Below are positions 1-8,335 of a stretch of 64,000 nucleotides of DNA, piece after piece. Within the stretch, counting starts at the first letter, position 1, and each line of letters begins with the position of its first letter. The position numbers and the translations under genes are program-made. The notes beneath the pieces are model-generated. The model searched no databases. It was given only the letters and a program-made list of their open reading frames with translations, and was not told the origin of the DNA. The stretch covers positions 62,001 to 126,000 of the forward strand of contig NZ_JACHBY010000012.1 in the NCBI RefSeq assembly GCF_014200495.1, written 5' to 3'. Origin of the DNA: Mucilaginibacter geliditolerans. Its GTDB lineage: Bacteria > Bacteroidota > Bacteroidia > Sphingobacteriales > Sphingobacteriaceae.

Positions 1-1
1 A

Positions 2-283
2 ACGAACCTGGTCTATGATATTGACCAGTTCCGCTTTACTATCGATGATAAAAAAGTAACCAAAGCATCGAATGTACAATCATTAGAGATAAAGCCTGAA
101 TATGTATTATTTGATAACCCATCATTCAAAAAATACTACCGTAATATATTCGTGTTCAGGAAAGTCAGCTTTCCTGGCAATAAGGTATTTCATGTTGAAT
201 TGAGCGAAAAGCAAGTGTCAGGACGCATCATATCTACCGCTGTATCTTATAAAGATATTCTCAATGCAGATATTGCTCGCTAA
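2..283 (+). CDS. traN: Conjugative transposon protein TraN, C-terminal end (partial)
   Basis: The gene enters from the left edge in frame 2 and ends at a TAA at 281-283, giving about 93 residues. The visible protein runs from TNLVYDIDQFRF through KYYRNIFVFRKVSFPG to VELSEKQVSGR, which I recognise as the C-terminal part of the TraN (DUF4138) family of CTnDOT-like conjugative transposons. TraN is an envelope component of the Bacteroidota mating apparatus. It places the left edge at the end of a tra operon, and traO-type genes do not follow as they would in CTnDOT. The family call is from memory of the motifs; being partial, nothing can be said of its start. Confidence 0.75.
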   Translation, partial: TNLVYDIDQFRFTIDDKKVTKASNVQSLEIKPEYVLFDNPSFKKYYRNIFVFRKVSFPGNKVFHVELSEKQVSGRIISTAVSYKDILNADIAR

Positions 284-322
284 TATTTTGATTATTGATT
301 ACACGTTAAGAATTATGAATTA

Positions 323-1627
323 TTAATTTATTAAAAACAAGGCATCTATACTATTTGGCGCATTGTAATTATGCCTGTACCGTCTTGCCTTAATATTGGC
401 TCCTCCAGGCACAGAATGATCGGATGAAAAGGTAAAGCTTAGATATTCAAAATTCGCTGAGGGAGGTAAGCCGCTCATTTTAAAAGAGGCTATTGAATTA
501 TGTGTTCTTAAATATTTCCAACTTATTAAATCGTATTCACGGTTACGTGTATAATTGAAATTTTTAAATTCAAAGAAGATGGTATATTCGTCATGTGTCG
601 TATTGTAACCCAGACTTGTAATATGAACATCCCGGACATTTGATTTAGATACAGCATTAAAGATTATTTGCTTTCCGGTTTTGTCAAGGACTTTAATCTC
701 CAACTGGCAATCACTCAGTATTTTAAGATATGGGGCCAATGAACTTGTGTCTAGCCAAGCGTTGCCCCCAAATATCTCGTCAGATGTAAAACGCATTCCC
801 GGTGTTGGAGCCGAAAAGGCTTGTTTTTTAAAATCTGGCGTACCATCCTGATCCCGGATGACATATTTAGATTCAAAATCCCTGCATACATCTTGAATAA
901 GCCCAAAAGCTGTACCTGTAGCATTCGCGTTCTTCTCCAACCGGAAGGTAAATCCTATATTAACCCGAAAAGGTGCCAACGGGTTTAAAACGACATCAGT
1001 CTGTGAAATGATACTATCTTCTTTTGTTAAAGCATCTTTCTGTTTATCGAGTGAAAGCGCAGATAATTGGAGATTCTTTAACGTTAAGGTGTCTACTTTT
1101 TTTGTAATTCGCAAAGCTAAAAGTAACCTTTTACTGAGTTGATTCCCCGTATTTATTATAGTATCAGTTTTTGCTTTGTAGGTATAATCCTGAATCGCCT
1201 TTTCATCTGCAAGCTGGGTTTTTTCTTTTGTGATACTGCATGAATTTAGTTGATCTATTTTCTTGATGTTCAAAACGCCCCAAATGCTCAAACTGCCACC
1301 AATCAGGATTCCAACCATTGCTACCCAAGCCCATCGGGTTAGCGATTTGGTTTTGTAGACCTTCCCTTTTACGATGACTTCCTCCTCTTTTGATGTTTCT
1401 GCAAAAAGTGCCAAAAGGGCTGAGGCAATGGTAATCAAAGGGGCAGCTATATCGATAAATTCTTTTAGGTTTTCAAATGGTTCGACGCTTTCGCATTTCA
1501 ACGCATTCGATTTTTGAAGTTGAAATTCCAGCCTTTTGAGAGCATCGGGCACCTGTTGGATCTTTTTTGCCCTAACGCTAATAATAGCGAAGCTAATAAA
1601 ACAGAAAAGCAGCGTAATTCTGCGCAT
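323..1627 (-). CDS. Hypothetical membrane protein between tra and coupling-protein genes
   Basis: I do not recognise this 434-residue protein. It begins with a hydrophobic segment (residues 4-20) that could be a signal peptide. A second hydrophobic stretch lies near 60-76 and a clear transmembrane segment near 102-119 (WVAMVGILIGGSLSIWGV). A charged, probably coiled stretch follows at 130-215, then a soluble C-terminal part rich in beta-type sequence. It lies opposite to the tra genes on both sides and so looks like an insertion into the transfer region rather than part of the mating machine. It could be an entry-exclusion-like or cargo protein, but the sequence gives no direct support for either. 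Confidence 0.6.
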   Translation of the reverse strand: MRRITLLFCFISFAIISVRAKKIQQVPDALKRLEFQLQKSNALKCESVEPFENLKEFIDIAAPLITIASALLALFAETSKEEEVIVKGKVYKTKSLTRWAWVAMVGILIGGSLSIWGVLNIKKIDQLNSCSITKEKTQLADEKAIQDYTYKAKTDTIINTGNQLSKRLLLALRITKKVDTLTLKNLQLSALSLDKQKDALTKEDSIISQTDVVLNPLAPFRVNIGFTFRLEKNANATGTAFGLIQDVCRDFESKYVIRDQDGTPDFKKQAFSAPTPGMRFTSDEIFGGNAWLDTSSLAPYLKILSDCQLEIKVLDKTGKQIIFNAVSKSNVRDVHITSLGYNTTHDEYTIFFEFKNFNYTRNREYDLISWKYLRTHNSIASFKMSGLPPSANFEYLSFTFSSDHSVPGGANIKARRYRHNYNAPNSIDALFLIN

Positions 1628-1703
1628 ATAATAAAGTGTTAAGGATTAGCCTATTAACCGATACCAATATAATATTTTTTAATTATCTATTTATTAAATA
1701 GTT

Positions 1704-1718
1704 GACCATTCAGTGGTC
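1704..1718. promoter_or_regulatory. Short palindrome upstream of the coupling-protein gene
   Basis: GACCA-TTCAG-TGGTC is a perfect 5-5-5 inverted repeat ending 21 bases before the start codon of the coupling-protein gene, in the 112-base gap between divergent genes. It could be an operator or part of a transfer-origin-like site. Short palindromes also occur by chance, so this is weak. Confidence 0.25.
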
Positions 1719-1739
1719 GTATTTTCTCAATAATAGCTT

Positions 1740-3755
1740 ATGGAAGAAACACGCGAACAACAAAAATTACATGGTTTCCTGCAATGTTTGATCTATTTAT
1801 CAATTGCGTTGGAAGCTTCGATATTCGTTTATATAAAAGCCCCTTTTTGGGGCTTTTTTGTTAATGCGTTGATTAAGATCAGCCACATTACAATTTACCG
1901 GTTTTTGGTATATAGCAAGCTGTTCACCTTTTTACTGATCTGCCTTGTCAGTATCGGTACTTTGGCCAAAAAGAAGCAAGACCTTGACCCAAAAAAACAT
2001 ATTGTTTACCCGCTTACTTTGGGGTTGCTTTTATTTTTCGGAAGCATCATTTATTGCGGCAGGCCATCGCCCTTTGCTTTTGCTTATACCAGTTGGTTTA
2101 ACCTGCTCTATATGGCATGTTCCTTAGTTGGCGCGGTCATGACCAGCGTGGCGATGGACAATGTTTCCAAGATCATCCGGTCGGGTTTAGGCAAGGATAA
2201 ATGGAACACGGAAGGGGAAAGTTTTATGCAGCAGGTCAAAGCGGATATTACCCCTTATTCGGTCAATATACCCATGCAGTTTTATTTCAAAGGCCGTGTA
2301 AGGGATGGCTGGATAAACCTAGTCAATCCTTTCCGGGGTACGATCTTAATTGGCACACCAGGTTCGGGAAAGTCCTTTGGCGTGGTCAATCCTTTTATTC
2401 GGCAGCTTATTGCAAAGGAATTTTGTACCTGCGTATACGATTATAAATATCCTGACCTGGGCAAGATCGCCTATTATCATTTCCTGTTGGCCAAACAAAA
2501 TGGCAAATGCCAAAAGCACGAATTCCATGTGGTCAATTTGAATGAGCCGGAAAAAAGCAGGCAGATCAATCCCTGGCGCAGCGATTACCTGCGAACATTG
2601 GCGGATGCCTCTGAAACTGCCGAGGGTTTGGTAGAAGCCATGAAAAAAGGGGATAAATCCGGCGGTGCCGACCAATTCTTTACGCAGTCTGCCATTAACT
2701 TTTTAGCATCCTGCATCTACTTTTTCAGCAAATATGGCGGTGGTAAATATTCAAGCTTTCCGCATGTCTTATCCTTTTTAAACCATTCCTACGAGGATAT
2801 ATTTAACACCCTTTTTTCAGAACCCGAATTGGTACCTTTGTTGTCGCCATTCCGCAGCGCATACCTAGCTAAAGCCTTCCCGCAATTGGAGGGGCAGGTC
2901 GGTACATTAAAAATATTTATATCGAGGCTGGCCACAAAAGAAACATTCTGGGTGTTTTCCGGTGATGATTTTAACCTGAAAATATCCGACCCGGAAACAC
3001 CAGGTATCTTGGTGCTGGCTAATGATCCGAACACGCAAAATATCAATTCAGCGTGTTATTCGGTCATTATGAACCGCCTGACCAAACTCATTAATACCAA
3101 AGGTAATTTGCCATCTGCCCTTATAATTGACGAGGTGCCGACCTTATATACCCATAAAATTGAGAACCTGATAGCGGTCGCCCGCTCGAATAAGGTAGCC
3201 ATACTCATGGGTTTACAGGAACTACCGCAGTTCAATCAACAATACGGCAGGGAAACAGCGGCGACCATTACTTCGGTAGTAGGTAATGTGCTGGCTGGTT
3301 CGGTGCGAAATAAGGAAACATTGGATTGGCTGGAAAGGCTTTTTGGCAAATCCAAACAGATCGGCGAAAGTTTATCAATTGACCGTAATAAAACCTCTAC
3401 TTCCCTGCAAGAGAAACTCGAAGCATTGATACCTGCCGGGAAAATGGCGGCTTTAAATACAGGAGAGATGGTTGGTCTGATTGCTGCCGACGTACGGGAA
3501 AACTATACCGGTAAATTTGATACTTCCGCTATTAATTGCAAGATCAGTCTTAATAAAAAAGAATTGGCTACCGAGGAGAGCGGATATAAAGACTTACCGG
3601 TGTATTATGATTTTGGCGGCAAAAAAGAAGAAATACTTCGGCAGAACTTTACCCGGATCAATACCGAGGTAGAGGACGTGATTGCGGAATTTAAAAAGTC
3701 CGCGCCTCTTACAGTTCTGCCCAAGGCGAGTATGAAAGCTAAACTTCCTAAATAA
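1740..3755 (+). CDS. mobC: Type IV coupling protein (VirD4/TraG family; MobC of CTnDOT-type elements)
   Basis: This is the ATPase that delivers the relaxase-DNA complex to the mating channel at the inner membrane. The first 150 residues hold about four membrane segments. A Walker A loop (GTPGSGKS, about residues 205-212) follows, then Walker B (ALIIDEVP, about 460-468), and a region rich in conserved VirD4-type sequence (ARSNKVAILMGLQELPQ). At 671 residues it has the length usual for this Bacteroidota family. It heads the block of accessory genes down to 8.0 kb, all on the plus strand and tightly packed. The usual partners mobA and mobB (relaxase and accessory protein) are not in the window, so they should lie to the left. 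The symbol follows CTnDOT usage; many annotations call the same protein TraG. Confidence 0.88.
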   Translation: MEETREQQKLHGFLQCLIYLSIALEASIFVYIKAPFWGFFVNALIKISHITIYRFLVYSKLFTFLLICLVSIGTLAKKKQDLDPKKHIVYPLTLGLLLFFGSIIYCGRPSPFAFAYTSWFNLLYMACSLVGAVMTSVAMDNVSKIIRSGLGKDKWNTEGESFMQQVKADITPYSVNIPMQFYFKGRVRDGWINLVNPFRGTILIGTPGSGKSFGVVNPFIRQLIAKEFCTCVYDYKYPDLGKIAYYHFLLAKQNGKCQKHEFHVVNLNEPEKSRQINPWRSDYLRTLADASETAEGLVEAMKKGDKSGGADQFFTQSAINFLASCIYFFSKYGGGKYSSFPHVLSFLNHSYEDIFNTLFSEPELVPLLSPFRSAYLAKAFPQLEGQVGTLKIFISRLATKETFWVFSGDDFNLKISDPETPGILVLANDPNTQNINSACYSVIMNRLTKLINTKGNLPSALIIDEVPTLYTHKIENLIAVARSNKVAILMGLQELPQFNQQYGRETAATITSVVGNVLAGSVRNKETLDWLERLFGKSKQIGESLSIDRNKTSTSLQEKLEALIPAGKMAALNTGEMVGLIAADVRENYTGKFDTSAINCKISLNKKELATEESGYKDLPVYYDFGGKKEEILRQNFTRINTEVEDVIAEFKKSAPLTVLPKASMKAKLPK

Positions 3756-3773
3756 TCCATTAACACTTTTCTT

Positions 3774-4187
3774 ATGAACAGAACGGATGACTTAACGGGT
3801 TCGCTTGTTTTGGTACACCCTGACTTACAGGATGACCCTGCCAAAAAGCAGAATCAGATTGGTATTATAACCCATGCCGACATTGAAAATGATAATGTTA
3901 TTGTCAGTTTTGGTAAAGGGGAACAGGCGCTTTATAGCACGGATGCCTTATTGACCCTTAAATCTGCCAATGACATCTATCGTGATCTTTTAAATAATAA
4001 TAAAGATCTCGATAAATCCGATTTCAAGGCCCTGTTCCAGATCAGCCTTTTGCAGGAATACGGTACTTCCGGCCAAAATAAATCAGCGATAGAACTGGCC
4101 ATGAAGAACGATACGCTACGTAATTACAGTATGGTTACGCTGGAGGATTCCTTGAAAGCAAACCTTTCCCAATCTATAGAACGATGA
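3774..4187 (+). CDS. Hypothetical ICE protein
   Basis: A 137-residue soluble protein with no signal peptide or membrane segment. The N-terminal half (GSLVLVHPDLQDDP, IGIITHADIENDNVIVSFGKGEQALYSTD) reads like a small beta-barrel. The C-terminal half is helical and contains LLQEYGTSGQNKSAIELA. It starts 18 bases after the coupling protein and overlaps the next gene by 4 bases (ATGA), so it is co-transcribed and probably translationally coupled. I know of similar unnamed proteins at this place in Sphingobacteriaceae elements but cannot give a function. Confidence 0.7.
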   Translation: MNRTDDLTGSLVLVHPDLQDDPAKKQNQIGIITHADIENDNVIVSFGKGEQALYSTDALLTLKSANDIYRDLLNNNKDLDKSDFKALFQISLLQEYGTSGQNKSAIELAMKNDTLRNYSMVTLEDSLKANLSQSIER

Positions 4188-4627
4188 CCAGGTTAATGTT
4201 TTTGGCTTGGCTGGTATTCCTACCGCTAAAGCACATCTACCTAACCTCGCCTTATGGTTATAGGGTTCACCCGGTAACCGGTCAATATAAGTTTCATGCT
4301 GGTATTGACCTGCGAGCAAGCCATGATACCGTGTTTGCCATCATGGACGGCATTGTATCCGGGGTGGATTATAACCCGCTTTTAGGTACTTATATCCGGT
4401 TGGATCATGGCGAATACCAAAGCTGTTACGGGCACTTGTCCCAGGTATTTGTTCTTCCCGGTGATACAGTTTTCGCAGGTAATGCTATTGCAATAACCGG
4501 GTCAAGTGGCCGCGTTACAGGTGAGCATTTGCATTTTAGTGTTTCTTACCATCATCAAAATATAAACCCGCTGGAATTTCTTTACCGGCTAATTAATCAA
4601 TCTCAAAATTATGAACGCAAACTTTAA
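4184..4627 (+). CDS. M23 family metallopeptidase (peptidoglycan endopeptidase)
   Basis: A small LytM/M23-type zinc peptidase of 147 residues. An N-terminal hydrophobic segment (MFLAWLVFLPL) should export it. The catalytic domain follows directly: SPYGYRVHPVTG, then the zinc motif HAGIDL (HxxxD) and the second motif HLHF (HxH). The chain is just long enough for a complete domain. In an ICE such an enzyme is expected to open the peptidoglycan locally for assembly of the mating channel. It overlaps its neighbours on both sides (4 bases upstream, 17 downstream), which ties it to the transfer operon. Confidence 0.85.
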   Translation: MTRLMFLAWLVFLPLKHIYLTSPYGYRVHPVTGQYKFHAGIDLRASHDTVFAIMDGIVSGVDYNPLLGTYIRLDHGEYQSCYGHLSQVFVLPGDTVFAGNAIAITGSSGRVTGEHLHFSVSYHHQNINPLEFLYRLINQSQNYERKL

Positions 4628-5816
4628 ACCATTGCAAGAACAGATCGCTGAAAAGCTGATCGCTGCGTTAAAGGACGGCACTTCACCGTTTCAAAAACCA
4701 TGGACAGATGATAATTCTGCCGGGTATATTACCCCTTTAAATCCGACAACTGATAAGAACTACAGAGGCATGAATGCCTTATGGCTGGCTATGCAAGGCT
4801 TTGAAGACCCGAGGTGGATGACCTTAAAACAGGCCTCGTTTAATAAATGGTCCGTTGAGAAAGGTGCAAAAGCTACCATGATCAATTTCATAAAGAAAAC
4901 AGACATCCGCCCAATACTGGATGAAAAGGGTGAGCCTGCACTGAAAGAAGATGGCAAGCCAAAAACAGAGGTCGTTAAACTGGATAAACCGATCTATGTC
5001 AATGCCTTTGTGTTTAATGCCGAACAGATCAAAGGCATACCTGAATGGGAACGGGCTTTAACGGAAAAGCAAGCTTTACAGCAATGGACACCAATCGAAA
5101 GAGCGGAACAAATTGTCGCTGCCAGCGAGGCTCACATTAAACATGGTGGTAACGAGGCTTATTATACCCCGTCAAAGGACTTCATTCAATTACCTAAAAA
5201 AGAACAGTTTGAATCTGCTACTAAATACTATGCCACATTATTGCATGAATTAGGGCATTGGAGCGGAAATGAAAACAGGTTGAAACGTGACCTGAGCGGT
5301 AAATTCGGAACATCTGATTATGCGAAAGAAGAATTGCGGGCAGAGATCGCTTCCCTGATGATCGGCAGCGAGATAAATATCGGGCATAATTTCGGCCAAC
5401 ATGCAGCTTATGTCGAAAACTGGATAAAGGTGTTGCAGGATGATCCTTCGGAACTGTTCAAAGCATCCGCCGACGCGCAGAAGATCACCGATTATATCAT
5501 GGCTTTTGAGCAGAAAGTTGAACGGGCACAGCAATTTGATAATAACATTGTAAATCCTGAAAAACTTTCAGCAGGCGAAGTCATTTCCTATAATGAAAAG
5601 GAATACAAGGTACTGGCCGAACTGAAAAACAATGTGATTCAGATGGAAGAATCTACAGGACGTAAGTTCAAGATCAGTCCCAAAGATGGCGTTTATACCT
5701 CTCTTTTAGAAGCAAGAAACAACCCAATTGAACAAGCGGTGAATCAGGAAAACACAATAGTTCAGCAAGACCTTGCTGAACAGCAAAATGAAACCACTTA
5801 CAAATTAGAAAGATAA
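4611..5816 (+). CDS. ardC: ArdC-like antirestriction protein (ssDNA-binding domain plus zincin)
   Basis: The first ~130 residues match the ArdC N-terminal domain (DUF1738), with FKPLQEQIAEKLIAAL, FQKPW and NYRGMNALWL. This domain binds single-stranded DNA. A zinc metallopeptidase-like domain follows, with LLHELGHWSG (HExxH variant HELGH, about residue 213) and the downstream EELRAEIASLM. The C-terminal ~90 residues are a less conserved tail. ArdC proteins are carried by conjugative plasmids and protect incoming DNA from host restriction during transfer. Position in the transfer operon fits that role. Whether the zincin cleaves anything is not shown by sequence. Confidence 0.85.
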   Translation: MNANFKPLQEQIAEKLIAALKDGTSPFQKPWTDDNSAGYITPLNPTTDKNYRGMNALWLAMQGFEDPRWMTLKQASFNKWSVEKGAKATMINFIKKTDIRPILDEKGEPALKEDGKPKTEVVKLDKPIYVNAFVFNAEQIKGIPEWERALTEKQALQQWTPIERAEQIVAASEAHIKHGGNEAYYTPSKDFIQLPKKEQFESATKYYATLLHELGHWSGNENRLKRDLSGKFGTSDYAKEELRAEIASLMIGSEINIGHNFGQHAAYVENWIKVLQDDPSELFKASADAQKITDYIMAFEQKVERAQQFDNNIVNPEKLSAGEVISYNEKEYKVLAELKNNVIQMEESTGRKFKISPKDGVYTSLLEARNNPIEQAVNQENTIVQQDLAEQQNETTYKLER

Positions 5817-5826
5817 AGACCACAAC

Positions 5827-6624
5827 ATGATAAAGCAAATATATGATGAGCGGGCGCTTCCGATGAAAGACCTGGAGGCTTTGGGTTTAGCAGAGGATGG
5901 TAAACTTAATATCGATAAAAATGACCTGGAAGCCATATTGTCCGGCAGGCGCACGGATATGTTAAGGCTGGAAAATTTATCAGCCCAGGGTATTCATATT
6001 CCGGCCCTTGACGCGAAATTGTCCGTAAAGCTGAACGTCGATGGCGGCCTTGAGTTACTGGTTCACCCCATTTACAGGAAGGCGGAACATCCTTTTTATT
6101 TAACGGATACCGAAGCCGAAAATCTGGAAAAAGGAGAGGCTGTTAATATCCAAAAACAGATCATAGACCAGCAAGGCAGGAAAAGAGAGATTTTAGTTGA
6201 ATTTGACAAAGACACCCAGGAGTTTATCATCACCGATAGCGAAAGGATATTAGTGCCGGATACGGTCAATGGCCAATACCTCTCTTTAGAACAAAAGGAG
6301 CGTTATCGGAAGGGAAAGGAAGTAGAATTGCAGGATGGCACTACGTTTCAATATTCCGCCAGTGAACCAAAAGGTATCCGATCAAATAAACTGGCGCTGA
6401 TCGCTTCAGTTTTAATAGATGGCGGCTTATCCTACGTACTTTACACAGGGCTGCATGCTTTATTCGGCCAAAAACATGACAAGGAAAAGGCGAATACCTT
6501 TAGTAAGGGTTATCATGATGACGTGGAGAAAATGCAGGAACAAGAGGTGGAACAGGAATCCGAATACAGTAACAAGGCGGAAAATCAATACAGCCGTGGT
6601 TATTCGCAGACCAATTCGAGGTAA
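5827..6624 (+). CDS. DUF4099/DUF3945-like ICE protein
   Basis: A 265-residue protein of a type common in Bacteroidota conjugative elements. The N-terminal part (LPMKDLEALGLAEDGKLN, LSGRRTDMLRL) resembles DUF4099. The middle part (AKLSVKLNVDGGLELLVHPIYRKA, LTDTEAENLEKGEAV) resembles DUF3945, which is often found with topoisomerase or primase-like proteins on these elements. A short hydrophobic stretch lies near 196-212 and the tail is strongly charged (residues 218-265). The role in transfer is unknown. It sits between ardC and a Toprim-like gene, and its stop overlaps the start of the next gene (TAATG). Confidence 0.7.
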   Translation: MIKQIYDERALPMKDLEALGLAEDGKLNIDKNDLEAILSGRRTDMLRLENLSAQGIHIPALDAKLSVKLNVDGGLELLVHPIYRKAEHPFYLTDTEAENLEKGEAVNIQKQIIDQQGRKREILVEFDKDTQEFIITDSERILVPDTVNGQYLSLEQKERYRKGKEVELQDGTTFQYSASEPKGIRSNKLALIASVLIDGGLSYVLYTGLHALFGQKHDKEKANTFSKGYHDDVEKMQEQEVEQESEYSNKAENQYSRGYSQTNSR

Positions 6625-7256
6625 TGCACCCTTACCTGACAAAGCTGGGTATCCGGCCTGACGTGCAATTTTTCTTTCAACCTTATTTTAATTCCGATAG
6701 TATAGGGAACCTGGTGTTTAACTACCATGACAGCTTTGAGCATTTTGGTTTTGCTTTTCACCGGGCCCCTGATTCGGAATATTTATGGCTGGCCGGGAAT
6801 ACAAATTTTCACCAGGTACGGCAGGTATTTATTTGCGGTTCTGCTATGGATGCGATCTGTTTTTTAAACTTTAACTATTCCCATTTCCGTCATACCCACA
6901 ACCTGATTTTTCTCTCCACCGGCATAAAGCCAAATGGGGAACAGGTGCGCTGGATAAACGAAACCCTGAATGATAAGTCATTTATACTTGTTTTTGCTGA
7001 TGACCTTTTAGGAAGAGTATGCGACCTTAAAGTTGCAGCAGGTATTAGACGATTACCGATCACTGTATCTATAACTGGTGAACAAGTGGTCGTTACTTTC
7101 AGGCTCAGGGTCTTCACCTTTTCTTTTGATTTATTCAGTTTAAACGCCTTTGAGAAGGCTTCAGGTTTTCGCTTCAACATCAGGACAATGAAACCCAAAA
7201 ACGCTGTTACCTATTTTTCCTTGCTGAACAAAAAAATATTTAATAATCAATCTTAA
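6624..7256 (+). CDS. Toprim-like domain protein of the ICE
   Basis: A 210-residue soluble protein. The central part has the pattern of a minimal Toprim fold: VFICGSAMDAICFL looks like the strand-loop-helix around a nucleotidyl-transfer Glu, here replaced by Ala-Met-Asp. HNLIFLSTGIKPNGEQVRWI and KSFILVFADDLLGRV could supply the acidic DxD-like strand (FADD). It lacks primase or helicase modules and is probably a degenerate or accessory version of the Toprim proteins of conjugative elements. The C-terminal 70 residues are not recognisable. The start overlaps the upstream stop by one base. The domain call is from motif shape only. Confidence 0.5.
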   Translation: MHPYLTKLGIRPDVQFFFQPYFNSDSIGNLVFNYHDSFEHFGFAFHRAPDSEYLWLAGNTNFHQVRQVFICGSAMDAICFLNFNYSHFRHTHNLIFLSTGIKPNGEQVRWINETLNDKSFILVFADDLLGRVCDLKVAAGIRRLPITVSITGEQVVVTFRLRVFTFSFDLFSLNAFEKASGFRFNIRTMKPKNAVTYFSLLNKKIFNNQS

Positions 7257-7260
7257 AATT

Positions 7261-7734
7261 ATGGACATACAAGAACTATCCGAACAACCGGCTTTATTAA
7301 TTAAACCTGCGATCCTGTTTGCACTCCTTAAAACAATACCCTTTGTATTCGCCGCTATGGCGTTCCTTTACATAGCCTGGCATTTCTATCCCAACCTTAT
7401 ATGGATAAGCCTAACTATAATGGTTTTCGCCCTTTATCGGTTTATGTACATCAGGAAAATAGACTATATCTTAACAAACGAAATATTGAGGATCAGCCGG
7501 GGTATCTTTTTTAAAAGAACGGATACGATAGAGCTTTACAGGATAAAAGACTACATATTAACCCAGCCACCTTTATTACAAGTATTCAGGCTGATGGACT
7601 TAATGCTGAAAACGACTGACCCGGAAAACCCTGTAATTTGGTTAAGGGGGATACCGTTATCCAATCTTGTTGACACGCTACGCAGCTATGTCCAGGAGGC
7701 CCGCCAGCGCAGTAAAATAGTTGAATTAAATTAA
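7261..7734 (+). CDS. Bacterial PH-domain membrane protein
   Basis: A 157-residue protein with two membrane-spanning segments (about residues 17-34 and 38-58) followed by a PH-like domain. The pattern IDYILTNEILRISRGIFFKRTDTIELYRIKDY is typical of the bPH2 (YdbT/YdbS-like) family. RLMDLMLKTTDPENPVIWLRGI continues the fold. Such proteins are membrane-associated scaffolds of unknown precise function. It lies 4 bases after the Toprim-like gene, at the end of the tight operon. Confidence 0.75.
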   Translation: MDIQELSEQPALLIKPAILFALLKTIPFVFAAMAFLYIAWHFYPNLIWISLTIMVFALYRFMYIRKIDYILTNEILRISRGIFFKRTDTIELYRIKDYILTQPPLLQVFRLMDLMLKTTDPENPVIWLRGIPLSNLVDTLRSYVQEARQRSKIVELN

Positions 7735-7787
7735 ACTATTATGGCAATAAGTCATCCAAATAACTAAATAATTTAGTATCTTTAAAT

Positions 7788-8021
7788 ATGAAAACCGCTA
7801 TCTATTTCATCATTTCCTGCCTTATTTCAACCGGGTCGTTGCTGGGTGGTTTACATGCCAAGAATCCATTCCCGAATTTTGCAGTAGTTATTGCAGTTTG
7901 GGCTTTATTCGCATGGGGCTATAACAGGCGTTCTAAAAAGGAAGCAGATAAGCGATCCGGGGAACGGCTCTTTGCAGAATATATGCGGTCAAAAATCCGG
8001 AATGACCGCCGCCAGTATTAG
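7788..8021 (+). CDS. Small membrane protein
   Basis: A 77-residue protein with two hydrophobic segments (residues 4-22, 30-45) and a basic C-terminal tail (NRRSKKEADKRSGERLF). The function is not recognised. It lies 53 bases after the PH-domain gene and before a terminator-like hairpin, so it is probably the last gene of the transfer operon. Confidence 0.5.
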   Translation: MKTAIYFIISCLISTGSLLGGLHAKNPFPNFAVVIAVWALFAWGYNRRSKKEADKRSGERLFAEYMRSKIRNDRRQY

Positions 8022-8115
8022 CCTGAACATTTGAATCGCTGTTGAAAAAAATATTTATAAGTTTGCTGTTCATTTAGGCAGGCAACCCGCTTGCTTATTG
8101 TGATAAGGTTTAGGT

Positions 8116-8151
8116 TACCCCCCCGGCGGCGAGCGCTCAGGGGGGTATTTT
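8116..8151 (+). terminator. GC-rich hairpin with T-tract after the transfer operon
   Basis: The arms TACCCCCC and GGGGGGTA pair perfectly around a GC-rich loop and are followed by TTTTT. In an otherwise AT-rich 314-base gap (8022-8335) this is the only obvious structure, and it would stop transcription of the operon ending at 8021. The rest of the gap is AT-rich and shows no gene. Confidence 0.55.
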
Positions 8152-8335
8152 TGCAAATTATCAGACTATTTTATTTATTAAAAATACCGTGAAAATACGG
8201 TTGTATTATTAAATAATATCACTTAGTTTTATAGCATTCAACTAATTAAACTTAGTTAAGTACTTCTATTTCAATTAAGTCCAAAATTTATTTTTTTTGA
8301 CGTTTCTGTCCTAAGCTGTCACAAATATTGAAATA

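Noticed and set aside
8116..8151. Transfer origin (oriT)
   Set aside because: A GC-rich hairpin followed by T's just behind the last operon gene is better explained as a terminator; no relaxase gene is adjacent.
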